A stretch of 64,000 bases of DNA from the NCBI GenBank assembly GCA_963817025.1, contig CAWFML010000005.1, positions 62,001 to 126,000 on the forward strand. The letters are read 5' to 3'. Below are positions 17,401-24,951 of the stretch, in pieces. This DNA is from JACMLC01 sp963817025. Its GTDB lineage: Bacteria; Acidobacteriota; Blastocatellia; Pyrinomonadales; Pyrinomonadaceae. Numbering within the stretch: the first letter of the stretch is position 1; each line of letters opens with the position of its first letter. The notes below the pieces were generated by a model. The model made no database searches and was not told the DNA's origin. It saw only the letters and a list, made by a program, of their open reading frames with translations. A program made the position numbers and the translations under genes.

Positions 17401-18623
17401 CCGCTGCCTGCTGCCACTACGCCGTCAGTATTGTTGCGCGTTGCGCCGCCGCCGCCGCCGCCCATCACCAGACGATTGTTCGCCACCTGTGCGAAGGCTG
17501 CGCCGCCTGAGCCGCCGACGACCAGATTACTGGTCCAACTGTTGCCACCGTTGCCGCCCACGCCGCCGTTGCCGCCGCCGCCGCCGCCGGAGTTCTCATC
17601 ATTGACAGCAGGATTGCCGTCGGTTCCGCCGCCGCCTGCATTGCCGGGCGCGCCGCGTCCCATGCTGCCGTTCGGATAGCCTTCGATGCCTGTGTTAATC
17701 GCTGTGTTGGACGTAACGTCGTACATCAAACGCGGCGTGCCTGCGATGCCTTCACCCTTCGCGCCGTGAAACGGCAGCGTGGCGAGGTTGCGAAAGTCCG
17801 TATCCGCGCCGCCCGCGCCGCCTGTCAGTTGCGGCGATAAACCGGGCCGGAAGCCGAGGCCGTCGAGGCTGACCGTGCCGCCGAGCGTGATTTGCTGGCT
17901 GGCATCGAGCGCGAGGATGCCTCCCGTCGTGCCGTTCCATGCCGACGCGGTCAGCGTGGAACTGAGTATGGCGACGGTGTATTGCGGCACGCGCACGACC
18001 TGAAAACGCCGCTGCCCCTGTGTCGCTGTCGCGGCTGCGTTCGTGTAAGTGTTAAGGAGTCCTGTGCCTGTGCCTGTGCCGACGATATTGACTGTGCCGC
18101 CTGTGAGGGCCACGGCATTCGTCGCACGCACAAATTCATAGCGGCCCACGTTATTCGCGGCTGTGTATCCGCTCGCAGTGCCTCCGGCAGTGCCGTCGCC
18201 ATAGCTGTTGTCGTTGTCCGAGTCAATCGTAGCATCCTGCATCTGTATGACGAGCAACAGATTTCCGGCGGCGATGGGCGCAGTCGAGCCGCGACCCGCG
18301 CCGAGCGTGATCGAGGTCGCGGCGGCGTTGGCCGTCGCAGTGCCCGGATAGTATGTGTTGACGACTCCGGTCAGCGTGCCGCCGTTGCCTTGCTGGCCGG
18401 GCGTGCCGCACTGGGCCAGAACATTAGACGGCGCAGCACATGCCGCACAGATCACTGCAAACAACAAAACGCGTAATGCGTGCCGCCAGAGATTGCTGTC
18501 GCGTGTCAAAGCGGGCGCAGCGGCCACGGAGAGCGCAGTCCCGAGTTGATGATTTTTAGCTGGTCTTAAAAGTTGATAATTTTGAGATTCGATTTTCTGT
18601 AAATAATTTAAGCCTGAGGCCAT
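14421..18623 (-). CDS. Gingipain-like (peptidase C25) exported protein with glycine-rich N-terminal half
   Basis: A 1400-residue protein. A hydrophobic export segment occurs at about residues 48-68. Residues 70-560 are extremely Gly/Ala/Thr-rich, with GGGGGG runs and beta-type repeats. A fibronectin-like region follows (about 565-680). The C-terminal 420 residues are a C25-type cysteine peptidase domain: catalytic His1276 in TYLGHGS and Cys1310 in MTTCLNGS. The end GDPTLKLK is also typical, while a clear type IX sorting domain is not visible. It is presumably a surface or secreted peptidase. GGAG lies 10 bases before the ATG, and a small open frame ends at the same point. The gene is not part of the adjacent tRNA island, whose right repeat ends 200 bases away. 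Confidence 0.8.
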   Translation of the reverse strand: MASGLNYLQKIESQNYQLLRPAKNHQLGTALSVAAAPALTRDSNLWRHALRVLLFAVICAACAAPSNVLAQCGTPGQQGNGGTLTGVVNTYYPGTATANAAATSITLGAGRGSTAPIAAGNLLLVIQMQDATIDSDNDNSYGDGTAGGTASGYTAANNVGRYEFVRATNAVALTGGTVNIVGTGTGTGLLNTYTNAAATATQGQRRFQVVRVPQYTVAILSSTLTASAWNGTTGGILALDASQQITLGGTVSLDGLGFRPGLSPQLTGGAGGADTDFRNLATLPFHGAKGEGIAGTPRLMYDVTSNTAINTGIEGYPNGSMGRGAPGNAGGGGTDGNPAVNDENSGGGGGGNGGVGGNGGNSWTSNLVVGGSGGAAFAQVANNRLVMGGGGGGATRNNTDGVVAAGSGSAGGGIVIMRARRIAGTGTITANGANAFNDTLNDGGGGGGAGGSILISALTGTMTGLTVRANGGRGGDAWRTEAPNGTPGERHGPGGGGGGGIIRLSSAAGTLSVTGGADGITTTVNDAFVSTPGAIGASVTNVTAASIPGIQSGAQCSPTAVRLRSFEATIYGEAVALEWQTGYEIDNLGYQIYREQNGQRVRITPSVIAGSALLARSGTELTAGYSYAWQDRLGQKELEQGLQYWLEDVDLNGTSTLYGPFTPQRSAGSMPDARRAMLLGDLGSAGSGTNGLSEWPTALTGFSEQGNASAARSSTASGKREQQRLLEQQWTLAGGRAVKMMVNRDGWHRVSRAELLAAGLDAGADLSRLQLYADGSEQAISITADGSLEFYGQALNTPSTNTRVYWLVAGTTAGKRVPQLNAGPFDLGIEPSNFRSAVERRDRVLRFAALLNGEDENFFGPSISSAPVEQRLIVKGLDQESGAGGVLEVALQGLTSEPHEVRVFLNGAEVGTVNFSNREHPQVTFNVPSSLLLENENVVTLARGGVGVFDVSLVDFVRLSYPRKYVAENNRLLFSVEGGQAVKVAGFTNSRIRVLDVTNAAEVKELLVAPRSLDEGYAFSLPASSGTRVLLALADEANHPSGITRNEPSSLNAATQSADFVIITHRNFRQAVEPLRLRRQRERLKTIVVDVEDVFDEFSYGAYSPQALRAFLARAAAGWQRAPRYVMLVGDATFDPRRYFGGAGEGELVPGLLLDTAFMETTSDDALADFDNDGLAEMAVGRLPARTEQEAGAMVNRILAFETADFGELIERGALIVSDRPDSFDFQEAAGEIRTQLPAQMPVEMINRNDGDTATVRNRIITGINRGPMLVTYLGHGSVGVWTGDGLLNVADAGSLSNGDRLPFFVMTTCLNGSFMEVGGESLGEALIKAPQGGAIAAWASSGLTEPGGQVLVTQTLYQTLFSQDSIRLGDAIRRAKESTPDPDIRRTWILLGDPTLKLK

Positions 18624-19083
18624 TATTCAGTATCTCCTGTCCGGGCAAACGGGATAATCCTGTCGGGTTTTATGGCATTGAAAAATTTAATTTTTAGAGT
18701 GGAGAGCGAGAGCAGGGGCGCACGTAAAGACTCTTCTGCCTGAAGTCGTAAGAACTGTTTGCGGCGTTTTAGAGCCGTGTGTGTTGATGTGCTCATCCTT
18801 CGGTTAAGTGAGAGCAAATAGCAGATAAACTCTGTGCTGGAGCCTGTTTACATCAAGTAAAGCCTTTGAAAGAGCAAATAGCACTCTTATTTTGTATAGA
18901 CTGTTTTAACCGAGTTGTCAACAGCGTTTCTCATTGACAGGCATTGTTCATTCTCACAGGGGGAGACTGACCACGGCGGGCAACTGGAAAAACGCTCAAA
19001 TCTATAGCCGGCTTTCCTTGACGTTCATTCTCCGCTTTCTGTAGCTAAATGCTTGAGATTAGTAGTGATAAAGTGGCTGACGC
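18624..19083. other. Upstream region of the C25-like peptidase gene
   Basis: A 460-base gap. A possible leader frame (18623-18817, minus, up to 64 residues, stop overlapping the peptidase ATG as TAATG) is present, but its start codon and ribosome site are weak. AGAGCAAATAGCA is directly repeated near 18815 and 18871. No certain gene is seen. Confidence 0.3.
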
Positions 19084-19359
19084 TTATCCCTCGGCGGTCG
19101 TCGGGTCAATCACTGTTTTGACTTCGGCGACGCTGTTTGCGGGAAAGCCGCCCTGCCGCGCATGTTCGCGCACCATCTCTTCATCAGGCGCTATATAGAC
19201 GCAGTAAACCTTGTCTCCAGTCACATAGCTTTGCAACCATTGAATCTGCGGCCCCATCCCGCTGAGCACGCCGCAGGATTTTTGCGAGATGGCCTGCAAC
19301 TCCTGCGCGGTCAGATTGCCAGCTCCGGGAATCTCTCTTTCGATAATATATTTCGGCAT
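19084..19359 (-). CDS. DUF4242-type small protein
   Basis: The start MPKYIIEREIPGAGNL is chosen because ACAGGAGAAAC lies just upstream and because this family begins exactly here; an in-frame extension to 19449 is unlikely. The 91-residue protein matches the DUF4242 family (SCO4226-like, some of which bind nickel): SYVTGDKVYCVYIAPDEEMV and the C-terminal AEVKTVIDPTT. It lies 23 bases after the end of the AlaX-type gene on the same strand, so cotranscription is likely. Confidence 0.75.
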   Translation of the reverse strand: MPKYIIEREIPGAGNLTAQELQAISQKSCGVLSGMGPQIQWLQSYVTGDKVYCVYIAPDEEMVREHARQGGFPANSVAEVKTVIDPTTAEG

Positions 19360-19381
19360 GGTGTTTCTCCTGTCCAGAGTT

Positions 19382-20590
19382 TTAAAGAGGAAAGAGCTTG
19401 CGCGCGGCTTCTTCGATGACAGCATCGAGCTTTTCGACGGAGCGGCCACCGCCCTGCGCCATCTCAGGCCGCCCGCCGCCGCGCCCTTCGAGCAGCGCGC
19501 AGGCTTCGCGCATGAGCAGGCTCATGTCTCCCTCCGCATCACTTGCGCGGGCAAAGACCAGCCGCGCGCCTTCTGCGTCGCGCGAGCCGAGCAGCGCAAT
19601 CGTCTGCCTGTGCGCGATAAGGGTTTGGCCCAGACGCTTCAAGCTTTCCGCGTCGCGTCCGTCAAAGATGCGCGTGACGAGCCTGATTCCATCCGCGCGC
19701 GGCTGAGTCTCTTTGATTAAATCTTCCGCCTCGACACGCGCCGCAATCTCTTCGAGCGCACGAACGCGCCGCGAGAGTTGTTTGTTCTCTTCAAAGAGTC
19801 TGGCGACGCTGGCGACGGCTTCATCGCGCCCGACGCTGAAGTGCGCGGCCACCTCGCGCGCTGTGTGATTGACGCGGCGGTAATCTGCAAGCGCCCTGCG
19901 GCCCGCGACGAATTCGATGCGCGTCATGCCTTTGGCGCGTTCCCAAGAGCGCGTTGCGATGAGGCCGACTTCGCCCGTGCGCGCGGCGTGTGTGCCGCCG
20001 CAGGGCGTCAGGTCAAAGCCCTCTATCTCAATCAAACGCAGCTCGCCCGCGCGTGTGGATTCTTTACGCAGGGGAAGCTGTGCTGCATCTTCAGCCGTCA
20101 CCTGCCGCACGCTTATGGAGCGGTCTTCCCAGATGATTTGATTGGCAAGCTCTATGGCGCGCTCGATACGCTCGTCTGTCGGGTTGTCGAGCGCAACATC
20201 AATCTCGGAAGACTGCTCCATCATGCGAAAGCCGCGCGTTTCGGCTTTGAAAAGCTCGATCAGGGATTGCGAGAGAATGTGCTGTCCCGTGTGCTGCTGC
20301 ATGTGATCCAGACGCCGTTCCCAGTCTATCCGGCCCAAGACCTTTGCGCCGACTTCAGGCACTGCGCCTTGTATGACATGCAGCACGCCGGCATCTTCTT
20401 CATCTATACACTCGACGACGCGCGCTCCATCAAGCGTGCCAGTGTCACACGGCTGCCCGCCGCCAGTCGGATAAAAAGCCGTGCGGTCAAGCTCGACAGC
20501 GGCCATGCCGCCAGCGTGCGGCGTCACGGCCACGATGCGCGCCTCAAACTCACGCAGGTGCGAATCCGTATAATAAAGTCGTTCGGTCAT
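19382..20590 (-). CDS. AlaX-type alanyl-tRNA editing protein with DHHA1 domain
   Basis: 402 residues. The N-terminal part resembles the AlaRS second additional domain (FYPTGGGQPCDTG at 39-51). Zinc-binding residues of the editing site are all present: H100 and H104 (HTGQH), C197 and H201 (CGGTH). The C-terminal DHHA1 domain ends with GGGRPEMAQGGG. There is no aminoacylation domain. This arrangement is that of the long AlaX proteins, which hydrolyse Ser- or Gly-charged tRNA-Ala in the cytoplasm. Its substrate specificity is not evident here. Confidence 0.85.
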   Translation of the reverse strand: MTERLYYTDSHLREFEARIVAVTPHAGGMAAVELDRTAFYPTGGGQPCDTGTLDGARVVECIDEEDAGVLHVIQGAVPEVGAKVLGRIDWERRLDHMQQHTGQHILSQSLIELFKAETRGFRMMEQSSEIDVALDNPTDERIERAIELANQIIWEDRSISVRQVTAEDAAQLPLRKESTRAGELRLIEIEGFDLTPCGGTHAARTGEVGLIATRSWERAKGMTRIEFVAGRRALADYRRVNHTAREVAAHFSVGRDEAVASVARLFEENKQLSRRVRALEEIAARVEAEDLIKETQPRADGIRLVTRIFDGRDAESLKRLGQTLIAHRQTIALLGSRDAEGARLVFARASDAEGDMSLLMREACALLEGRGGGRPEMAQGGGRSVEKLDAVIEEAARKLFPL

Positions 20591-20654
20591 AAGCGCCGGT
20601 TCACAAAACTAGCCGACACGCGCAAGGTGCGTCAAGAAGGAAAAGCGAAAGAAC

Positions 20655-20766
20655 GTTTCCCGCAAAGGCGCAAAGAAAGATCGCAAAGAAAATATTCAAG
20701 ATAGGTAACTGCTTAATAGCTTAGCGTCTTCTTCTTTGCGCCACCAGTGCCCTTGCGGGAGATGCT
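20655..20766. repeat. Intergenic inverted repeat, GCAAAGGCGCAAAG family
   Basis: The left arm starts GTTTCCCGCAAAGGCGCAAAG. The right arm has CTTCTTTGCGCCACCAG then CCTTGCGGGAGA, interrupted by a CACCAGTG-like insert also seen near 49068. It lies between divergent genes, so here a terminator role is less likely. Confidence 0.65.
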
Positions 20767-20916
20767 CGTTGTCCTTACGCTAAAAGTCGCTTTCAAATAA
20801 AACCTGCGATAGCTGACGACAAAACTTTTGACACTCACGATGGAAGGACAGATAATCGCGCCGCTGAAGACCCCGGAGCAGCCTCATAACTATTTATCAG
20901 TTTGGAGCATTCGTCT

Positions 20917-22818
20917 ATGAATAATCGTCGCCGCCGCAGCACGATGTTTCGCCTTACTTTTCTCTTCGCTTTTCTATGCGCCCTCTGCGCCGCACAGCCC
21001 GCCGCAGCACAGGATAAACAACTCGAACGCATTACCTACAGGCTGTCGATGACGCGGCCCGCTTCGCATCTCTTCGAGGTCAGCATAGAGGTGGAAACAG
21101 AGGACGGTTTTCCCGCAGGGCATCTCGATTTTCAGATGCCGCGCTGGTCGCCGGGTCGCTATGCGGTCTTTGACTTTGCCAAGAACGTGCAGGAGTTTCG
21201 CGCCTCGCTCGCCTGCCTGCCTGATAAAGAGTGCGCTGACGTTGCTCCGTCCATCACCAGAACGGACAACCAGACATGGCGCGTAGAGACGAGCGGAGCG
21301 CGGAGCGTAACCGCCTCATACAAAGTTTTCGGCAACGACCTGTCCGGCACTTTCTCGCAGCTTGATGCGCGCCATGCTAACTACAACGGCGGCTCTGTCT
21401 TTATGTACATCGCGGGGCATAAAGAGAATCCTGTGTCGCTTGAGATAGAGCCTCCTGCGGGCTGGCGCATCATCAACGGGCGGATGGAGAGCGCGGAGCA
21501 ACGCCTCTGGCAGTTTCCGAATTACGACTTGCTGATGGACACGCCGACGGAGATTGGCCCCGATTGGACTGTGGATGAATTCAAGATAGACGGCAAGACC
21601 TACCGCGTCATGGTGCATTCGTTTGGCGAGGAGGGAGGCAAGCGCGCAGCGTTCGTGCGTGAGGTGGAAAAGATCGTGCGCGCAGAGCTTGCCATGTGGG
21701 GCGCGCCGGATTTGGATTCCTACACTTTCCTCATACACTTTGCCAACGACGGCCATTCCAGCGACGGCATGGAGCATCTGACCTCCACGCAGATTATAGA
21801 ATCCGGCACGCTCGCAAATCCTGATTCATATGCTTCCGCGCTCGACACTGTGGCGCACGAATTCTTTCACATCTGGAACGTCAAACGTCTCAGGCCCGCA
21901 GAGCTTGGCCCGTGGGATTTCACGCGTCCCTTGAACACACGCGCGCTGTGGATTGCAGAGGGCATCACAAACTATTACGGGCATCTGATGCAAAGGCGCG
22001 CGGGAGTCCGGAGCGATGCAGAGCTTTGGGCCATCCTCGCGGCTTACATCGGCAGCATAGAGAATGCGCCCGGCAGTCGCCTGATGAGCGCGGAAGACGC
22101 GTCTCTCTCTGCGGCTTTTCTCGACGGCAGCACACACGCGCAGAACACCAACCTCGCCAATACTTCCGTCAGCTATTACAACAAGGGCGAAGTGGTGGGC
22201 CTCGCGCTTGATCTCTTGATTCGCGGCAGGACAAAGGGCCGCGCTTCGCTTGATGAAGTGATGCGGCGCATGTATGACGAATTTTATCTGAAGAGTCCGA
22301 AGGCGACATATTACCTGCGCGGTCGCGGTTATACGAGCGAGGATTTTCAGCGCGTCACATCGGAAGTCGTGGGCGCGGACATGAGCGATTTTTTCCGCCG
22401 CTACGTGCGCGGCGTGGATACGCCGCCGTATGAGGAAGCCTTCGGCTATGTCGGATTGCGTCTCGTGCGCGAGCCGCCGCGCGAGCCTGACACGGCAGGC
22501 ATCGTGCTCGGAGCCGCGCCGCAGATAGTGAAGATAGAAAATATTAACAACGGCTCGGCAGCAGAGCTTGCAGGATTAACGAAGGACGATGAGATCGTCT
22601 CCATCGGCGACAAAGCCGTCACGCAGCAGACATGGCTCTCCGCGCTCAACAAGTTCAAGCCGGGCGAGCGCGTGCCCCTCACCGTGCGCCGCGACCTCAA
22701 GATAGTCCAGCTCAATCTCACACTTGCAGAGCCTGACCACTATCTTTACCGCATCGAAGAGAGAAAAGATGCCGCGCCTGAGATGCGCTCGCTTCGCGCC
22801 GCGTGGATGAAGGGATAA
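20917..22818 (+). CDS. M61-family glycyl aminopeptidase-like metallopeptidase with PDZ domain
   Basis: The ATG at 20917 is chosen: GGAG lies 10 bases upstream, and an in-frame TTG 15 bases earlier is less likely. An export signal covers residues about 10-32. The M61 N-terminal beta domain is followed by the zinc site HEFFH (His314) in AHEFFHIWNVKRLRPAELGP, and a Glu ligand is expected in LWIAEGITNYYG. A PDZ domain occupies about residues 500-600. Likely a periplasmic aminopeptidase. Confidence 0.88.
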   Translation: MNNRRRRSTMFRLTFLFAFLCALCAAQPAAAQDKQLERITYRLSMTRPASHLFEVSIEVETEDGFPAGHLDFQMPRWSPGRYAVFDFAKNVQEFRASLACLPDKECADVAPSITRTDNQTWRVETSGARSVTASYKVFGNDLSGTFSQLDARHANYNGGSVFMYIAGHKENPVSLEIEPPAGWRIINGRMESAEQRLWQFPNYDLLMDTPTEIGPDWTVDEFKIDGKTYRVMVHSFGEEGGKRAAFVREVEKIVRAELAMWGAPDLDSYTFLIHFANDGHSSDGMEHLTSTQIIESGTLANPDSYASALDTVAHEFFHIWNVKRLRPAELGPWDFTRPLNTRALWIAEGITNYYGHLMQRRAGVRSDAELWAILAAYIGSIENAPGSRLMSAEDASLSAAFLDGSTHAQNTNLANTSVSYYNKGEVVGLALDLLIRGRTKGRASLDEVMRRMYDEFYLKSPKATYYLRGRGYTSEDFQRVTSEVVGADMSDFFRRYVRGVDTPPYEEAFGYVGLRLVREPPREPDTAGIVLGAAPQIVKIENINNGSAAELAGLTKDDEIVSIGDKAVTQQTWLSALNKFKPGERVPLTVRRDLKIVQLNLTLAEPDHYLYRIEERKDAAPEMRSLRAAWMKG

Positions 22819-22858
22819 GCGGAAAACAGGAAGAAAAGTTGCCCGTCAGACATGTCGA

Positions 22859-22901
22859 AGCCCCGGAGGGGCGGCATAGATTATGTCGCCCCTCCGGGGC
22901 T
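22859..22901. terminator. Strong GC hairpin between convergent genes
   Basis: AGCCCCGGAGGGGCG and CGCCCCTCCGGGGCT form a perfect 15-bp stem over 13 bases. GCCCCTCCGGGGCT recurs at 59735. It lies between the M61 and lipid kinase gene ends, so a two-way terminator is plausible. Confidence 0.6.
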
Positions 22902-22989
22902 AACTGACACCTCACCGTTCTTACGACGAACTGATGTTCTCTTAAGATTGCAAAGCACGCAGGCGCGTGAGTGCTGGCCCTCTTATCCG

Positions 22990-23904
22990 TTATTCCTGCT
23001 CTTCCGGTACGATAAGCTCTACCGGCTCCTGCACCACTTCAAACGTCATCGGCGGCCCGTCAATCAATTCGCCGTCAACCTGCACGCCGACGGGGCCAAC
23101 AACGCGTGCGCGCACGGCGCGTAAGAATCTCACTTCCCGTGTCTCCTTTGCTCCCCCGCTGCGCATAGCCTGAGAGAGCAGGCGCAGATAGCGCAGCCTG
23201 CTCTCTGAATTTATCAGGCAGATTTCAAACTCCGGCTTGTCCAGACGTGCGCGCGGTGTGATATGCAAATCGCCGCCGTAGAGCGAGCCTTTGCCGATGG
23301 CTGCGAAGGTCGCTGTGAAAACTTTTCCTTCGACTTCAAGCTCAAAGGAGATGGGTTTCCAGTTCGCCAGATGTGCCAAGCCCGAATACCAGAAGGCTGC
23401 TTTGCCTATGCGTCGCTTGAGGCGCGGATTGACCCGCTGCACTACGGAAGCATCGAGGCCGATTCCGGCCATCAGAAAAAAATAACGCCGCTCGCCAGTC
23501 TCTTCATGGAGCACGCAGCCGGGATAGATGCGCTTGATTTTGCCGCGCGCAATCGTCTCCGCGACTTTTTCGATGCGGGTCGGCATGCCGATTTCGCGCG
23601 CCAGCACATTCGCAGTCCCACGCGGCCAGATGCCGAGCCTCGCATCCGTTCCGATGAGACCTTGCAGGGCTTCGTTAATCGTGCCGTCGCCGCCCGAAAC
23701 GATAATGGTCGCCCCGGCGCTTTTCGCAGCCGCAGCGGCAGCGAGCCGCGTTGCGTCGCCCGGAGCCATTGTATTGATGACTTCGATTTCGACGCCGTGT
23801 GCTTTGAGGGCTTCACAAAAACGCTCGACTTCGAGCACGCGTTGCGCGCCGCCGCGCCCCGCGCGAGGATTTGAGATTAAGACTGCTGTGCTCTTCTTGT
23901 TCAT
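22990..23904 (-). CDS. YegS/DgkB-type lipid kinase
   Basis: The ATG at 23904 (MNKKSTAVLISNPRAGRG) is chosen, with GGAACAG upstream. The longer open frame to 24075 runs through a dispersed repeat and is not native. The 304-residue protein has the diacylglycerol-kinase catalytic fold: the nucleotide loop ISNPRAGRGG, SGGDGTINEALQGL, and WPRGTANVLAREIGMP. It should phosphorylate a lipid such as diacylglycerol at the membrane, but the actual acceptor cannot be read from sequence. Confidence 0.88.
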   Translation of the reverse strand: MNKKSTAVLISNPRAGRGGAQRVLEVERFCEALKAHGVEIEVINTMAPGDATRLAAAAAAKSAGATIIVSGGDGTINEALQGLIGTDARLGIWPRGTANVLAREIGMPTRIEKVAETIARGKIKRIYPGCVLHEETGERRYFFLMAGIGLDASVVQRVNPRLKRRIGKAAFWYSGLAHLANWKPISFELEVEGKVFTATFAAIGKGSLYGGDLHITPRARLDKPEFEICLINSESRLRYLRLLSQAMRSGGAKETREVRFLRAVRARVVGPVGVQVDGELIDGPPMTFEVVQEPVELIVPEEQE

Positions 23905-23999
23905 AAGCTGTTCCGGTGAATTTATCAAAGCGCATGCCGCACGACGCGGGCGCGAATAAATTATATGAAACAAAGATAAAAAGAGATTGCTACGTGGCT

Positions 24000-24105
24000 T
24001 TCCCTTTGCGTTTCTTGGCGTCTTATTCTTCGCGTTCTTTGCGGTTAATCTCAATTCTAAACGCAAAGAGCGCAAAGGGTATTCGCAAAGAAACGCAAAG
24101 GGAAC
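24000..24105. repeat. Intergenic inverted repeat, GCAAAG family variant
   Basis: TTCCCTTTGCGTTTCTTGGCG on the left pairs imperfectly with CGCAAAGAAACGCAAAGGGA on the right. It lies between the divergent lipid kinase and DUF2238 genes. Confidence 0.6.
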
Positions 24106-24216
24106 TCTCCTCTTGATTCGCCTGAATTTTTATCTTTTCACTGCCGGACATAGACGAATCCCTAGATGGTCGGTTACATTCATCCGACGCATGTCGGAAA
24201 AACTTTTGAACTTACT

Positions 24217-24867
24217 ATGACCGGACACGAGCCGCAAACTCCGTCGAAGCGCGAGCTTCTCATCCTGCTTATCATTTACGCCATAGGCTTTGCCGTGCTG
24301 GCGATTCGCCCGCATGATCGTTGGGACTGGGCGCTTGAGAATTTCTTTCCGCTGGCCCAACTGGCAGCCGTTATCATCGCGTACCGTTATTACAAATTCA
24401 CGCGCCTCTCTTGCTATCTGATCTTCTTTTATCTCTTCGTGCAGAGTTACGGCGGCCACTACACATATGCTTTGACGCCGCCCTTTAACTGGTTGCGCGA
24501 CGAGTTTGGCCTCGCGCGTAACCATTATGATCGAGTGGCCCATTTCATGCTCGGTTTTCTGCTGGCGATTCCGATCAGAGAGATTCTGTTGCAGTTCGTC
24601 ATAGCCTCGCGCAAGTGGATGGCTTTTATTACTGCTTCAATCGTGCTCGCCATCGGCGCGTTCTACGAATTTATCGAATGGTGGGTGGCAAAGCTGGTGT
24701 GGCCCGATCTGGGAGATGCTTTCCTGGGCACGCAGGGCGACATCTGGGACTCGCACTGGGATATGTTCCTCGCGCTCGTCGGCGCAATCCTCGCGCTGGC
24801 ATTGTTCATGAAATGGCACGACCGGCAACTCGGCGCATACCTGCATTCGAGTAAAAAACCGCATTAA
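24217..24867 (+). CDS. DUF2238-type integral membrane protein
   Basis: Starting from MTGHEPQTPSKREL (an in-frame start at 24166 is also possible; neither has a good ribosome site), the protein has 216 residues and five to six membrane spans. The DUF2238 (YjdF-like) signature is present: HYTYALTPPFNW, YDRVAHFMLGFL, and GAFYEFIEWW with GTQGDIWDSHWDM. Its function is unknown. Conserved His, Asp and Glu residues in membrane segments suggest a metal or proton role. Confidence 0.8.
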   Translation: MTGHEPQTPSKRELLILLIIYAIGFAVLAIRPHDRWDWALENFFPLAQLAAVIIAYRYYKFTRLSCYLIFFYLFVQSYGGHYTYALTPPFNWLRDEFGLARNHYDRVAHFMLGFLLAIPIREILLQFVIASRKWMAFITASIVLAIGAFYEFIEWWVAKLVWPDLGDAFLGTQGDIWDSHWDMFLALVGAILALALFMKWHDRQLGAYLHSSKKPH

Positions 24868-24870
24868 AGA

Positions 24871-24937
24871 GGTCTCACGCAAAGACGCACAGGCGCAAAG
24901 AAGAAGTGAATCTTTCTTTGCGCCTGTGCGTGAGATT
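24871..24937. repeat. Intergenic inverted repeat between convergent genes
   Basis: TCTCACGCAAAGACGCACAG/GCGCAAAGAA on the left and TTCTTTGCGCCTGTGCGTGAGA on the right form a long stem. It fills the 84-base gap between the DUF2238 and hydrolase gene ends almost completely, so it probably ends both transcripts. Confidence 0.7.
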
Positions 24938-24951
24938 TACTGCGTTGCCGT

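Noticed and set aside
16396..17679. Long plus-strand open frames opposite the C25-like peptidase
   Set aside because: They mirror the Gly-rich codons as Pro/Ala-rich sequence and have no start signals; they are shadows of the real gene.
23905..24075. N-terminal extension of the lipid kinase
   Set aside because: The extra residues are encoded by a dispersed repeat and lie before a good start site at 23904.
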